Positions 55,601 through 62,977 of a stretch of DNA of 64,000 nucleotides are shown in pieces. The translations under genes and the position numbers were made by a program. Source of the stretch: OM182 bacterium MED-G28 (GTDB lineage: Bacteria > Pseudomonadota > Gammaproteobacteria > Pseudomonadales > Pseudohongiellaceae); the NCBI GenBank assembly GCA_002457215.1, contig NTJZ01000003.1, forward strand, positions 124,001 through 188,000, given 5' to 3'. Under the pieces are notes generated by a model, which ran no database searches, was not told the origin of the DNA, and was given only the letters and a program-made list of their open reading frames with translations. How positions within the stretch are numbered: the first letter of the stretch is position 1; each line of letters opens with the position of its first letter.

Positions 55601-55975
55601 TTTAATAGTGCTGCTATAAGCCACTTTTGCTATTCCTGCAGCGCCCAGTGCATCTAATAAAGACTCAACGTGATTGCTGGCAATCCAATCATCATCATCG
55701 AGAAACATTAAATAGCTACCACTTGCGGCATCCAACCCAGCATTGGCTGCCTGGGCGCGGGATAGTTTTTTAGGAGGATTTACGACTTTAGCATTAAGCT
55801 GGCTAAGGTCGAATTGATCTAGCTTTTTCGTAGTCGAGTTGACCAGCACCAGTTCAATATTTGAGTGTGACTGAATGGTTATTGAATCCAGCGCTTGAGA
55901 AAGTTCTTCGCGGCCTATGGTACGGCAAATGATAGAAACGAGATTACCAGAGCCATCAGCATTATCAGTCAACAT
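52691..55975 (-). CDS. Large three-domain glycosyltransferase with a coiled-coil linker
   Basis: A 1094-residue cytoplasmic protein. Domain 1 (about 12-230) is a GT2 with DDDDW around 93-97. A coiled coil follows (about 255-378), built from heptad and 21-residue repeats, ending in an STTWRLLGPLRRI motif often seen in such fusions. Domain 2 (about 465-700) is another GT2 with LILIFYNQAHLSLLCL-type start, IIVDNGSSDST and LLNNDA. Domain 3 (about 725-1094) is a GT4/GT1-type GT-B with LFVGALRDEGSPNVDSLLWF, VGDKAASSL and PHKVHEAASMGIPCVTT. Three catalytic modules suggest sequential assembly of a repeat on one polymer. Downstream of DUF484 in the spot where xerC sits in Pseudomonas. Confidence 0.85.
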   Translation of the reverse strand: MLTDNADGSGNLVSIICRTIGREELSQALDSITIQSHSNIELVLVNSTTKKLDQFDLSQLNAKVVNPPKKLSRAQAANAGLDAASGSYLMFLDDDDWIASNHVESLLDALGAAGIAKVAYSSTIKTLANGSLTDEIFENDFDPHLLMHDNYIPIHAVLFSRELLEQGCRFDESFDIYEDWDFWLQLSQHTEFIHLTQVSAYYRSGGGSDTATDDDKVRFQSDHLIGKARAALFSKWKDRWDGNEINQMLGSARQSDLSRELEAVADRLNEEFSKNGLLADELLTVSNRLSEEYSKNALLEGQVHKLNEKLIEADEVIQEKSEKNYQIKARITQIENKLDSTENKLSNTENKLSNKMEVERHLQAHISQLEAAFHQVLHSTTWRLLGPLRRIGRIIGISSGSVEHKAKAATQSMAEITQVDPVVAPKNEPPPPINESDKTSYDAKAEKDLTRFLQSGDHLGFKKQDQPTISIILIFYNQAHLSLLCLQSLIKFADVPFELIIVDNGSSDSTTDLLAVLDNCVVLSNVENLGFVKAVNQGAKHARGEYILLLNNDAVIHQQTLSSALSSIHERESVGAVGGKISLIDGSLQEAGSIIWSDGSCLGYGRGDDPMASDYMFERDVDYCSGAFLLFRRKHFEELDGFDLDYAPAYYEESDFCIRLHKKGLRVVYNPTIKITHYEFASSGGMSSASKLQQEHQQILCEKHSDWLRNQSQNNPALIIQARTANKFPNVLLIDDRVPHPSLGSGYPRSAHMLNSMDKLDLNVTFFPLQFPIDDWKTTYSTLSKSIEVVLEKGRSGLYHFLNSRKGFFQYIVVSRIHNMKFFRDIFETNPSLIEGSKIIYDAEALTASREILHRQLLCQPVTEIEKEDLITEEMQQSKIAETVIAVSAREADVYRQHGINNVCILGHTLSVMPGDKEFSSREGILFVGALRDEGSPNVDSLLWFVINVLPIIEVAIPEIKLYIVGDKAASSLASIEKENISFLGRLDCVAGVYNSSRIFVAPTRFAAGIPHKVHEAASMGIPCVTTPLLAMQLQWQHEKELLIGEDAKCFAEQCVRLYQDEALWQSVQEAGLTAVEKDCSDSKFQEELKALFN
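54918..54980 (-). repeat. Three tandem 21-bp repeats encoding heptads
   Basis: Units at 54918-54938, 54939-54959 and 54960-54980 share the core TTTATTCTCT. The first two differ at one base; the third is more diverged. They encode the heptads ENKLDST, ENKLSNT and ENKLSNK of the coiled coil in the large glycosyltransferase. Confidence 0.85.
55081..55206 (-). repeat. Two 63-bp direct repeats in the coiled-coil segment
   Basis: The string CATTCTTACTA recurs at 55087 and 55150, 63 bp apart, and the flanking 63-bp units align with scattered differences. They encode two copies of a 21-residue unit (LNEEFSKNGLLADEL... and LSEEYSKNALLEGQV...), that is three heptads each. Confidence 0.75.
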
Positions 55976-56026
55976 GGAGCAAAGGATACTGTTTTATTGA
56001 GGATTCATTAAGCGAAAAATGCAGAA

Positions 56027-56752
56027 CTAAGCATTTATGTCGCCAAGGTGTCGATTAAGTACAGCGCCAACCACATGACCTATGAAGTCTAGGAAGAGGG
56101 TGTCCAAGTTAACATTGAAGAAATTTTCGGCTTGATTACCGAAAGCCAACATCGCCAAGACTTCGCTATTGTTAAGAACTGGGCAGAGCGCAGTGGAACG
56201 AATTATATTTTTAGCCCCAGGGAAGAGGTAGGCTATTTGTTCGGTATCTAATTGGCCACAGTGGGTTCTTTTTAATCGGAATACGTCACTAAAATCTGTT
56301 CTTAGCTTGGCGACTGATTCGATTCGAATAGAGTGTGCAACGCGCAAATCAGGATGTGCAACTATAATAATTTCACAAGCATCGATGTTTCCATGATTAG
56401 ATAGTTGATCTTGAGTTACATCAGCCACTTCGGTAATAGAGTCAGCTCGCAGTAATGCCAGCACTAAATTCCGAGTCGTATCAAACAGCTGGTCATTATT
56501 TCGAGCATTTTCGAGCAGATTATTTAGTTTTTGACGCGCTTCAATTCCGCGATCTCTCAATATAGCGACTTGGCGTTCCACGAGAGAAATTGCTTTGCCA
56601 CTTTCATGGGGTAAAGAAAGATTTGCGAGCAAATCTTCTTGATTGGCAAAAAACTTGGGGTGATTTCGCAAATAATCTGCTATTTGTTTTTCAGAAATAT
56701 CACTTTCAGGAACATCAGTAACTTGTTCCACCGCGGAGACATCATTACTCAT
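56027..56752 (-). CDS. DUF484 family protein (GAF-like)
   Basis: A 241-residue protein found beside dapF in gammaproteobacteria. The N-terminal EKQIADYLRNHPKFFANQEDLLANLSLPHESGKAISLVERQVAILRDR is the DUF484 signature (only YLRNHPKFF and LVERQVAILRDR matter), followed by a coiled helix and a GAF-like domain (about 95-235). In Pseudomonas it precedes xerC. Here xerC is absent and a glycosyltransferase follows. Its ATG overlaps the dapF stop by four bases. Function unproven. Confidence 0.88.
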   Translation of the reverse strand: MSNDVSAVEQVTDVPESDISEKQIADYLRNHPKFFANQEDLLANLSLPHESGKAISLVERQVAILRDRGIEARQKLNNLLENARNNDQLFDTTRNLVLALLRADSITEVADVTQDQLSNHGNIDACEIIIVAHPDLRVAHSIRIESVAKLRTDFSDVFRLKRTHCGQLDTEQIAYLFPGAKNIIRSTALCPVLNNSEVLAMLAFGNQAENFFNVNLDTLFLDFIGHVVGAVLNRHLGDINA

Positions 56753-57615
56753 ATCTCAATAGTCCCCTCATAAACGGTTGTCGCAGGTCCAGTCATGAGT
56801 ACATTCTGGTCTTTTTGTGGCCATTGTATGGACAGCTGGCCACCGATTAAATTTACTCTGACGGTAGCATCTAATTGTTCGAGTAGGCAGCCAGCCACTA
56901 CAGCCGCGCAGGCACCTGTGCCGCAGGCCATCGTTTCTCCAGCACCCCGCTCGTATACCCGCAAACTGATCTCGCTGCGACTACTAATTTGCATAAAACC
57001 CACATTAACGCCTAGTGGAAAGTCAAGATGGCTTCCCACTGCCTCCCCAATATCTTTTACGGCCGTATTCGCCAGGTCTTCAACACAAATCACGGCATGA
57101 GGATTTCCCATGGATAATGGAATAAATTCAAAAGTTTTAGAAATGCCACGTACCTCAAGATTTCTTGAGTGAAGATAACCAGTTTTTTCTGTATCGCTCT
57201 CACCATTGGTTTTGGCAAGGAAGGGGATAGCAGCGTGCTTGAATTCCGGCATTCCCATGTTTACGGTGACTTCACCATTCTTGTTAGCGTGTAAAATAAG
57301 AACGCGATTAACGGTTTTAACCCGCAAAGGGTTTTTACTTGATAACCCTTTATCATGTACATACTTCGCAAAACAACGTGCGCCATTGCCACAGTGTTCG
57401 ACTTCCACACCATCAGCATTAAAAATGCGGTAATCGAAATCAACTTCTGAGGAACTTGCCTGCTCAATTTGTAAAACTTGATCAAAACCAATTCCAGTGT
57501 GCCGATTGGACAGCTGTCTAATTTTCTCGGCCGAGAGATCGATCTTGTTGGCGGTTTGATCCAACACCATGAAGTCATTACCGAAGCCATGCATTTTTGT
57601 AAAGGGGATATTCAT
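56749..57615 (-). CDS. dapF: Diaminopimelate epimerase
   Basis: Converts LL- to meso-diaminopimelate for lysine and peptidoglycan. The 288 residues contain both catalytic cysteines: Cys75 in VEHCGNGARCF and the second in ETMACGTGACAA. FTKMHGFGNDFMVLD is the N-terminal signature. It follows lysA by 15 bp, so lptM-lysA-dapF-DUF484 is one operon. Product meso-DAP is the LysA substrate. Confidence 0.96.
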   Translation of the reverse strand: MNIPFTKMHGFGNDFMVLDQTANKIDLSAEKIRQLSNRHTGIGFDQVLQIEQASSSEVDFDYRIFNADGVEVEHCGNGARCFAKYVHDKGLSSKNPLRVKTVNRVLILHANKNGEVTVNMGMPEFKHAAIPFLAKTNGESDTEKTGYLHSRNLEVRGISKTFEFIPLSMGNPHAVICVEDLANTAVKDIGEAVGSHLDFPLGVNVGFMQISSRSEISLRVYERGAGETMACGTGACAAVVAGCLLEQLDATVRVNLIGGQLSIQWPQKDQNVLMTGPATTVYEGTIEI

Positions 57616-57630
57616 GATCTTTAATCGTAT

Positions 57631-58878
57631 TTATTCAGCTAGTAAGTGTTCATTAGCAAACAAATCTGTAACATTTTCTCTCTCTCGAATGACAGTAACC
57701 TTTGGTCCGTCAACCATAATTTCTGTTGCACGTGGTCGTGTATTATAGTTGGAGCTCATAACAAAGCCATAAGCACCAGCGGATCTTACTGCTAATAAAT
57801 CACCAGCAGAAATACTTAACTCCCGATCCTTGCCTAGAAAATCAGCTGATTCACAAATGGGGCCAACCACATCAAAGGAAGCTGATTCGTCAGTTGATCT
57901 TTCAACTGGAATTATTTCCTGCCAGGCGCTGTATAGTGCAGGGCGCAGTAAATCATTCATAGCACCGTCAACAATAGCAAAGTTTTTGTGCTCATTGCTC
58001 TTTAGATATTCCACTCGCGTTACGAAGATGCCTGCATTTGCGGCAATCGATCGACCCGGCTCCACTAGAATAGTCATATCACGACCAACGAATTTTTCTT
58101 TTACGACGGCAATTAGCTCTGAAGGGTGAGGTGGTTCTTCATCGCCATAGGTAATACCTAGGCCGCCGCCGATGTCAAAGTGACGTAGAAAAATTCCTTC
58201 TTTTGTAAGTTGGTCCACCATAACCAAGAGCCTATCGATGGCATCAAGAAAAGGATCGACGCTGGTTAGCTGCGAGCCTATATGAAAATCTATTCCTTCG
58301 ATTTTTATTCCGGGCATTGCAGCAGCTTTTTTATATACTTCAAGTGCTAGATTAGTTGAAATGCCAAATTTATTTTCTTTTAAGCCAGTCGAAATATACG
58401 GATGGGTTCCTGCATCCACATCTGGATTTACGCGAACAGAAATAGGCGCAATAGTACCTTCATCTAATGCGACTTCATTAAGTCGATTAAGCTCTGCCTC
58501 AGATTCCACATTAAAACAGTGAATACCAGCGGCAAGACCTTGCCGGATTTCAGCAGTTGTTTTTCCTAGCCCTGAAAAAATCACTTTGCTTGCTTCACCA
58601 CCTGCGGCAAGCACCCGATCGAGCTCACCGCCCGAGACGATGTCGAAGCCGGCGCCCAATTTTGCGAGCACATTGAGTACTGCCAAATTAGAATTTGCCT
58701 TAACCGCAAAGCAAATTAAATGAGCGTGATCAGCAAGCGCTTTCGCGTAAGCACGGTAGTGTCTTTCTAACGTTGAACGGGAGTAAATGAAACATGGAGT
58801 ACCAAACTGTTCAGCGATATCACTGACAGCAACTTCTTCTGCATATAGGCTATCGCCCTGATAGTTAAAATAGTCCAT
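57631..58878 (-). CDS. lysA: Diaminopimelate decarboxylase
   Basis: PLP-dependent last step of lysine synthesis. The 415 residues start at the ATG at 58878 (MDYFNYQGDSLYAEEV, the typical LysA start); the frame is open further upstream but that part overlaps lptM. The PLP lysine is Lys60 in FAVKANSN. HIGSQLTSVDPF, HFDIGGGLGI and EPGRSIAANAG are cofactor-binding blocks, and GPICESADFLGKDREL contains the catalytic Cys from the other subunit. Confidence 0.95.
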   Translation of the reverse strand: MDYFNYQGDSLYAEEVAVSDIAEQFGTPCFIYSRSTLERHYRAYAKALADHAHLICFAVKANSNLAVLNVLAKLGAGFDIVSGGELDRVLAAGGEASKVIFSGLGKTTAEIRQGLAAGIHCFNVESEAELNRLNEVALDEGTIAPISVRVNPDVDAGTHPYISTGLKENKFGISTNLALEVYKKAAAMPGIKIEGIDFHIGSQLTSVDPFLDAIDRLLVMVDQLTKEGIFLRHFDIGGGLGITYGDEEPPHPSELIAVVKEKFVGRDMTILVEPGRSIAANAGIFVTRVEYLKSNEHKNFAIVDGAMNDLLRPALYSAWQEIIPVERSTDESASFDVVGPICESADFLGKDRELSISAGDLLAVRSAGAYGFVMSSNYNTRPRATEIMVDGPKVTVIRERENVTDLFANEHLLAE

Positions 58879-58918
58879 GTTCTCAGAAACCCGCCACGTC
58901 TTATTTTTGAGAAGCGTG

Positions 58919-59038
58919 TTATGTGTTGAAATATCTGAAGGAAGTTTGTTCCGGCCGAGTAAGTCCACCCTTCTGCCCACAATTGGTAAGAGGGAAGCTA
59001 ATTAGCAGAATTAGTATTATGCCTAAGAGCTTCTGCAT
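58919..59038 (-). CDS. lptM: LptM-like small lipoprotein
   Basis: A 39-residue lipoprotein upstream of lysA. It has an N-terminal basic residue (MQK), a hydrophobic stretch of about 13 residues (LLGIILILLISFP), then the lipobox LTNC with Cys20, followed by GQKGGLTRPEQT. The C-G-x-K-G-x-L string after the Cys is the signature of LptM (YifL), which stabilises the LPS translocon LptDE. The same gene order occurs in Pseudomonas. ATG at 59038; a GTG at 59047 is also open. Stop 40 bp before lysA. Confidence 0.85.
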   Translation of the reverse strand: MQKLLGIILILLISFPLTNCGQKGGLTRPEQTSFRYFNT

Positions 59039-59160
59039 GATGATCACCGATGCGGGGACTTGGAAAGCGGCCGATTATACCGTTGCAGGCCTAATAAACA
59101 CAGCCTATTGTTTTTTTAAAGTTAGATTATGTAGTCTGCAGCCCGTTAAATTCATGCCCT

Positions 59161-59175
59161 GTCACTAATTGTGAC
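59161..59175. promoter_or_regulatory. Palindrome just upstream of the gld promoter (candidate operator)
   Basis: GTCAC-TAATT-GTGAC is a perfect 5-bp inverted repeat with a 5-bp AT centre. It ends 5 bp before the -35 box at 59181, where an activator would sit. The binding protein is unknown. Confidence 0.4.
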
Positions 59176-59180
59176 CTATC

Positions 59181-59209
59181 TTGAAAATTCTAAATAAGGG
59201 CCTTATATT
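59181..59209 (+). promoter_or_regulatory. Sigma-70-type promoter of the ABC transporter operon
   Basis: TTGAAA (59181-59186) and TATATT (59204-59209) are separated by exactly 17 bp. Each hexamer has one mismatch to consensus. The predicted start is about 85 bp before the ATPase gene. Confidence 0.65.
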
Positions 59210-59302
59210 TGCTCCACTCATTTTGCACGTGAAAACAGTGCCTTTGTCGGGGCGCCTTTTTCAATTTTTGCTGGTTTAATTGTTGGAAGGAATAACAGCT
59301 AG

Positions 59303-60232
59303 ATGATCGAGATTATTCAGTTAACTAAAAAATTCGAGCAGTTTGCGGCCGTAGATAATCTAAGCTTTAACGTAGAAGAAGGCGAGGTGCTAGGCTTCTT
59401 GGGGCCTAATGGAGCCGGCAAATCTACCACCATGAAGGTCATTACCGGATTTCTCTCTCCTTCTGGAGGATCTGTGACTGTAGATGGTTATGATATTACT
59501 AGGAACCCAATAGAAGCCAAAGCGCTTATTGGGTATTTGCCTGAGGGTGCGCCCTCTTATGGCGATATGACCACCATCGAGTTTCTGAATTTTATTGCGG
59601 AAATTCGTGGTTTTCGGGGGGAACAAAAAACTCTGCGAGTGCAGCACGTGATTAAAGAAGTGGTGCTTGAATCTGTCGCCCAACAAACTATCGAAACACT
59701 ATCTAAAGGATTTAAGCGCAGAGTTGGTTTGGCGCAGGCAATAATGCATGATCCTAAAGTACTTATTCTAGATGAACCAACCGATGGTCTAGATCCGAAT
59801 CAAAAACACCATGTACGAGAACTGATTAAGAACCTGGCCAAGGACAAGATTGTCATTATCTCTACTCATATTTTAGAAGAAGTAACAGCGGTTTGCAGTC
59901 GAGCGATTATCATTGCAGATGGGAAAATTGTAGCCGATGGCACCCCATCAAAACTGGAATCGCAGTCGAAATATCATCACGCTGTAAGCGTCCGCCTAAA
60001 TCAAGAGTATGATCTCGCCGCAGACCTTGCCGGCGTTCCAGATATCGGTGCTGTTGAGAAAGAAGAAGTAAATAGCTTTGTCATTCTTGCTAATAATGCA
60101 ACACCCATATTTGCTCAGGTCTCTGAGATAGCTCAATCGAAGCAATGGCCTGTTACAGAGTTTCATGTGAATCGTGGGCAATTAGAAGATGTTTTTCGTG
60201 CAGTTACGGCACAAACACAAGGAGGTGAATAA
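59303..60232 (+). CDS. ABC transporter ATP-binding protein (GldA-type)
   Basis: ATPase of an ABC-2 exporter, 309 residues. Walker A GPNGAGKST is near residues 34-42, the signature loop is LSKGFKRRVGLAQAI, Walker B with the catalytic Glu is VLILDEPTDGLDPNQ, and the switch His is in ISTHILEEV. The C-terminal 90 residues (DUF4162-like) are the regulatory tail of such ATPases. With the next two genes it makes the GldA-GldF-GldG set; in Bacteroidetes this supports gliding, in Proteobacteria the substrate is unknown. Confidence 0.9.
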   Translation: MIEIIQLTKKFEQFAAVDNLSFNVEEGEVLGFLGPNGAGKSTTMKVITGFLSPSGGSVTVDGYDITRNPIEAKALIGYLPEGAPSYGDMTTIEFLNFIAEIRGFRGEQKTLRVQHVIKEVVLESVAQQTIETLSKGFKRRVGLAQAIMHDPKVLILDEPTDGLDPNQKHHVRELIKNLAKDKIVIISTHILEEVTAVCSRAIIIADGKIVADGTPSKLESQSKYHHAVSVRLNQEYDLAADLAGVPDIGAVEKEEVNSFVILANNATPIFAQVSEIAQSKQWPVTEFHVNRGQLEDVFRAVTAQTQGGE

Positions 60233-60966
60233 TGGGCAACTTAGGAATTATTTTTAGAAGAGAACTATCCAGTTATTTTGCAACTCCTCTGGCTTATATT
60301 TTTATTGTTATCTTTTTAATCACTAATGGAATATTTACCTTCGATATGGGTGGTTTCTATTTGCGAGGACAAGCAGACTTGCTGCCTTTCTTTAGTTTTC
60401 ATCCATGGCTCTATTTGTTCATGGTGCCGGCAATTGCTATGACTCTTTGGGCAGATGAAAGAAAGACTGGGACGATTGAATTGCTGTTAACATTGCCAAT
60501 AAAACTATCTGAAGCAGTAATTGGGAAGTTTTTAGCTGCTTGGATTTTAATGGGGATCGCTCTAGCGTTAACTTTCCCAATCTGGATTACGGTAAACTAT
60601 TTGGGTGATCCAGATAACGGCGTCATCGTTGCGGGGTATCTTGGCAGCTGGTTTATGGCTGGCGGGTTCTTGGCCATTGGGTCTTGTATGTCAGCTTGTA
60701 CAAAAAACTCAGTCATTGCTTTTATATTAACCGTTGCTATCTGCTTTACTTTTGTCATCATGGGTTCGCCTATTTTGCTCAACGCATTTCCAGAGTGGGT
60801 TCCACAATTTTTGGTAGATGCATTCACGGCACTTGGATTCTTGACTCATTTCGATTCTATATCGAAAGGAGTATTAGACATTCGAGACATTCTTTACTTC
60901 ACTGTTTTTATCACAGCCTGGTTATTCGCTAGTGCTATCGTGATAGAAATGAAGAAAGCAAATTGA
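60232..60966 (+). CDS. ABC-2 transporter permease (GldF-like)
   Basis: Membrane partner of the ATPase above, 244 residues, six helices. It starts with LGIIFRRELSSYFATPLAYIF, the usual start of this subgroup, and has TLWADERKTGTIELLLTLPI in the first loop. The ATG overlaps the upstream stop by one base, preceded by GGAGGTGA, so translation is coupled. Confidence 0.9.
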   Translation: MGNLGIIFRRELSSYFATPLAYIFIVIFLITNGIFTFDMGGFYLRGQADLLPFFSFHPWLYLFMVPAIAMTLWADERKTGTIELLLTLPIKLSEAVIGKFLAAWILMGIALALTFPIWITVNYLGDPDNGVIVAGYLGSWFMAGGFLAIGSCMSACTKNSVIAFILTVAICFTFVIMGSPILLNAFPEWVPQFLVDAFTALGFLTHFDSISKGVLDIRDILYFTVFITAWLFASAIVIEMKKAN

Positions 60967-60978
60967 GGGAGGAAAGCA

Positions 60979-62973
60979 ATGAATTCTAAATCACTCTTTT
61001 CGTCCTTCGGCCTGGTAGCAATTGCGGTCGGGCTTCTATTTAGTGTGTTATTCATTAGCCTCTTGCCAAGCTTGCGTGTCGATTTAACGGAAGACAATCT
61101 ATATTCACTCTCGGAAGGGACGCGGAGTATCGTTTCCAGCTTAGAAGAACCTATCGAGATTATGTTTTTTTACTCAGATTCTGCCACGGAAGATATTCCA
61201 CAAATTCGTAGCTACGGTACTCGAGTACAAGAGCTCCTGAGAGAAATTGTTATCGCCAGTAACGGCAATCTTAGGCTAAATATGATTGACCCTGAACCAT
61301 TCTCGGAAGAAGAGGATTTGGCCACGCAATATGGTATTCGGGCCGTTCCCGTGACTCAAGGTGGGGAAGGTGTCTATTTTGGGCTTGTAGTTACCCAAGA
61401 CTCCGCATCTGAAGTGCCGCTGCTAATGCAAGCTTCAGAAACAATGCAATTGATTCGGCCAGACCAGGAAGAGTTTCTTGAATATGAATTCATGAAACTG
61501 ATTACTAAAGTCGCTAATCCTGACCGAACCGTAATTGGGCTGCTTACCCAATTGGATATTGATGGTGGTTTTGACCCAGTATCGGGTCAAGGCACTCAGC
61601 AGTGGATGATCATGGATCTTATTCGGCAGTTGTATGAAGTTCGCCGTGTCGATATCACAGGAGATAGCATCGATGGAGAGATCGATATCTTAATGATTGT
61701 CCATCCCCAGGGGCTGTCGGACCAAATCCTATATGCTATCGATCAACACGTAATGCGTGGTGGAAATACTATGCTCTTTCTCGATCCTAATGCCGATTCT
61801 ATGGTGTCTAGATCTGTCCAGGGAAATTTGATCCCTGCTGGCATGAGCTCAGAATTGCCAGGCTTACTCGCGGCCTGGGGAATCGACTTTGATAATAGTA
61901 AAGTCCTGGCAGACAACGAACAGGCCTTGCGTGTAATGATGGGTCAAGGACAGAGACCGGTTCCACATTTGGGCATGTTAGGGGTACAAAGAAATTTCTT
62001 AACCCAAGATGACATCATTACTAATCGACTAGAAACTATAAACATGTCATCAGCGGGAGCTATAAGCCAGGCCGAAGGCGCGGGTACAACATTTGAGCCC
62101 TTAATTGTTTCTTCGTCTGACGCTATGCTAATGGAGCGTACCTTTGTTGAGTCAGTGACAGATCCATCAGTGTTGTTTGACGAATTTGAATCTGCCAATC
62201 AGAGTTTTGTAATTGCGGCTCGAGTTAGCGGCATAGTTGAGAGCGCATTTCCGGAAGGTCGCCCTGAGCTAATTGAAGAGCCAACTGAGGAGGTTTCGGA
62301 GGCAGAATCTACAGATCCAGGCGGTTCTGCTGGGAATCCAGCAGACACCGATGCGACCATGGATGATGCTGAGGAAGAAATTGAGCGAGCGGTAGAACAT
62401 ATTGCCAGTTCTAACGGTTCCGTAAACATCGTTGCTTATGCAGATAGTGATGTGTTGACCGATCGTCTGTGGGTTCAGGTCAGTCAGTTTCTTGGGCAAC
62501 GGATTCCGCAACCATTCGCCAATAATGGAGACATCGTTATCAATACTCTAGATAATTTAAGTGGAGATGCTGATCTTTCTGGTATCCGAAGCCGCGGTCG
62601 TTATTCCCGTCCTTTCATTCGCGTACTCGACTTACAGCGTCAAGCAGACGATCGCTTGCGCGAAGAAGAGGCGGAACTATTAGAGCGTCTAGCTGAGTCG
62701 GAAGCTGCATTGGCCCAGTTGAATCAAGACGAGGATGGCAACCCTATCGGACAACTCACGCCTGAGATTCAAACTGAAATAGATAGATTTAATGAAGAGA
62801 TGCTGGAAACCCGTCGACGTTTAAGAGATGTTCGTTTTCAATTAACCGAGGATATCGAACAACTCGGCACTAATCTCAAAGCTGCTAATACGGCATTGAT
62901 TCCAATATTACTAACGATTTTTATATTGATTGCAAATTTTTTAAGAGTGCAGCGGCGCAAGGTGACTAGGTAA
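60979..62973 (+). CDS. GldG-family periplasmic/membrane protein
   Basis: A 664-residue protein with a membrane helix at each end (about 10-32 and 640-658). Between them is an ABC-type uncharacterised transport domain (GldG, DUF7088-like): VDLTEDNLYSLSEGTRSIVSSLEEPIEIMFFYS is the diagnostic first block. Around 430-470 is an acidic low-complexity linker (EEPTEEVSEAES...), and 560-630 is a coiled coil. GGAGG lies 8 bp before the ATG. Third gene of the operon; converges with the kinase gene, 4 bp apart. Confidence 0.88.
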   Translation: MNSKSLFSSFGLVAIAVGLLFSVLFISLLPSLRVDLTEDNLYSLSEGTRSIVSSLEEPIEIMFFYSDSATEDIPQIRSYGTRVQELLREIVIASNGNLRLNMIDPEPFSEEEDLATQYGIRAVPVTQGGEGVYFGLVVTQDSASEVPLLMQASETMQLIRPDQEEFLEYEFMKLITKVANPDRTVIGLLTQLDIDGGFDPVSGQGTQQWMIMDLIRQLYEVRRVDITGDSIDGEIDILMIVHPQGLSDQILYAIDQHVMRGGNTMLFLDPNADSMVSRSVQGNLIPAGMSSELPGLLAAWGIDFDNSKVLADNEQALRVMMGQGQRPVPHLGMLGVQRNFLTQDDIITNRLETINMSSAGAISQAEGAGTTFEPLIVSSSDAMLMERTFVESVTDPSVLFDEFESANQSFVIAARVSGIVESAFPEGRPELIEEPTEEVSEAESTDPGGSAGNPADTDATMDDAEEEIERAVEHIASSNGSVNIVAYADSDVLTDRLWVQVSQFLGQRIPQPFANNGDIVINTLDNLSGDADLSGIRSRGRYSRPFIRVLDLQRQADDRLREEEAELLERLAESEAALAQLNQDEDGNPIGQLTPEIQTEIDRFNEEMLETRRRLRDVRFQLTEDIEQLGTNLKAANTALIPILLTIFILIANFLRVQRRKVTR

Positions 62974-62977
62974 AAGG

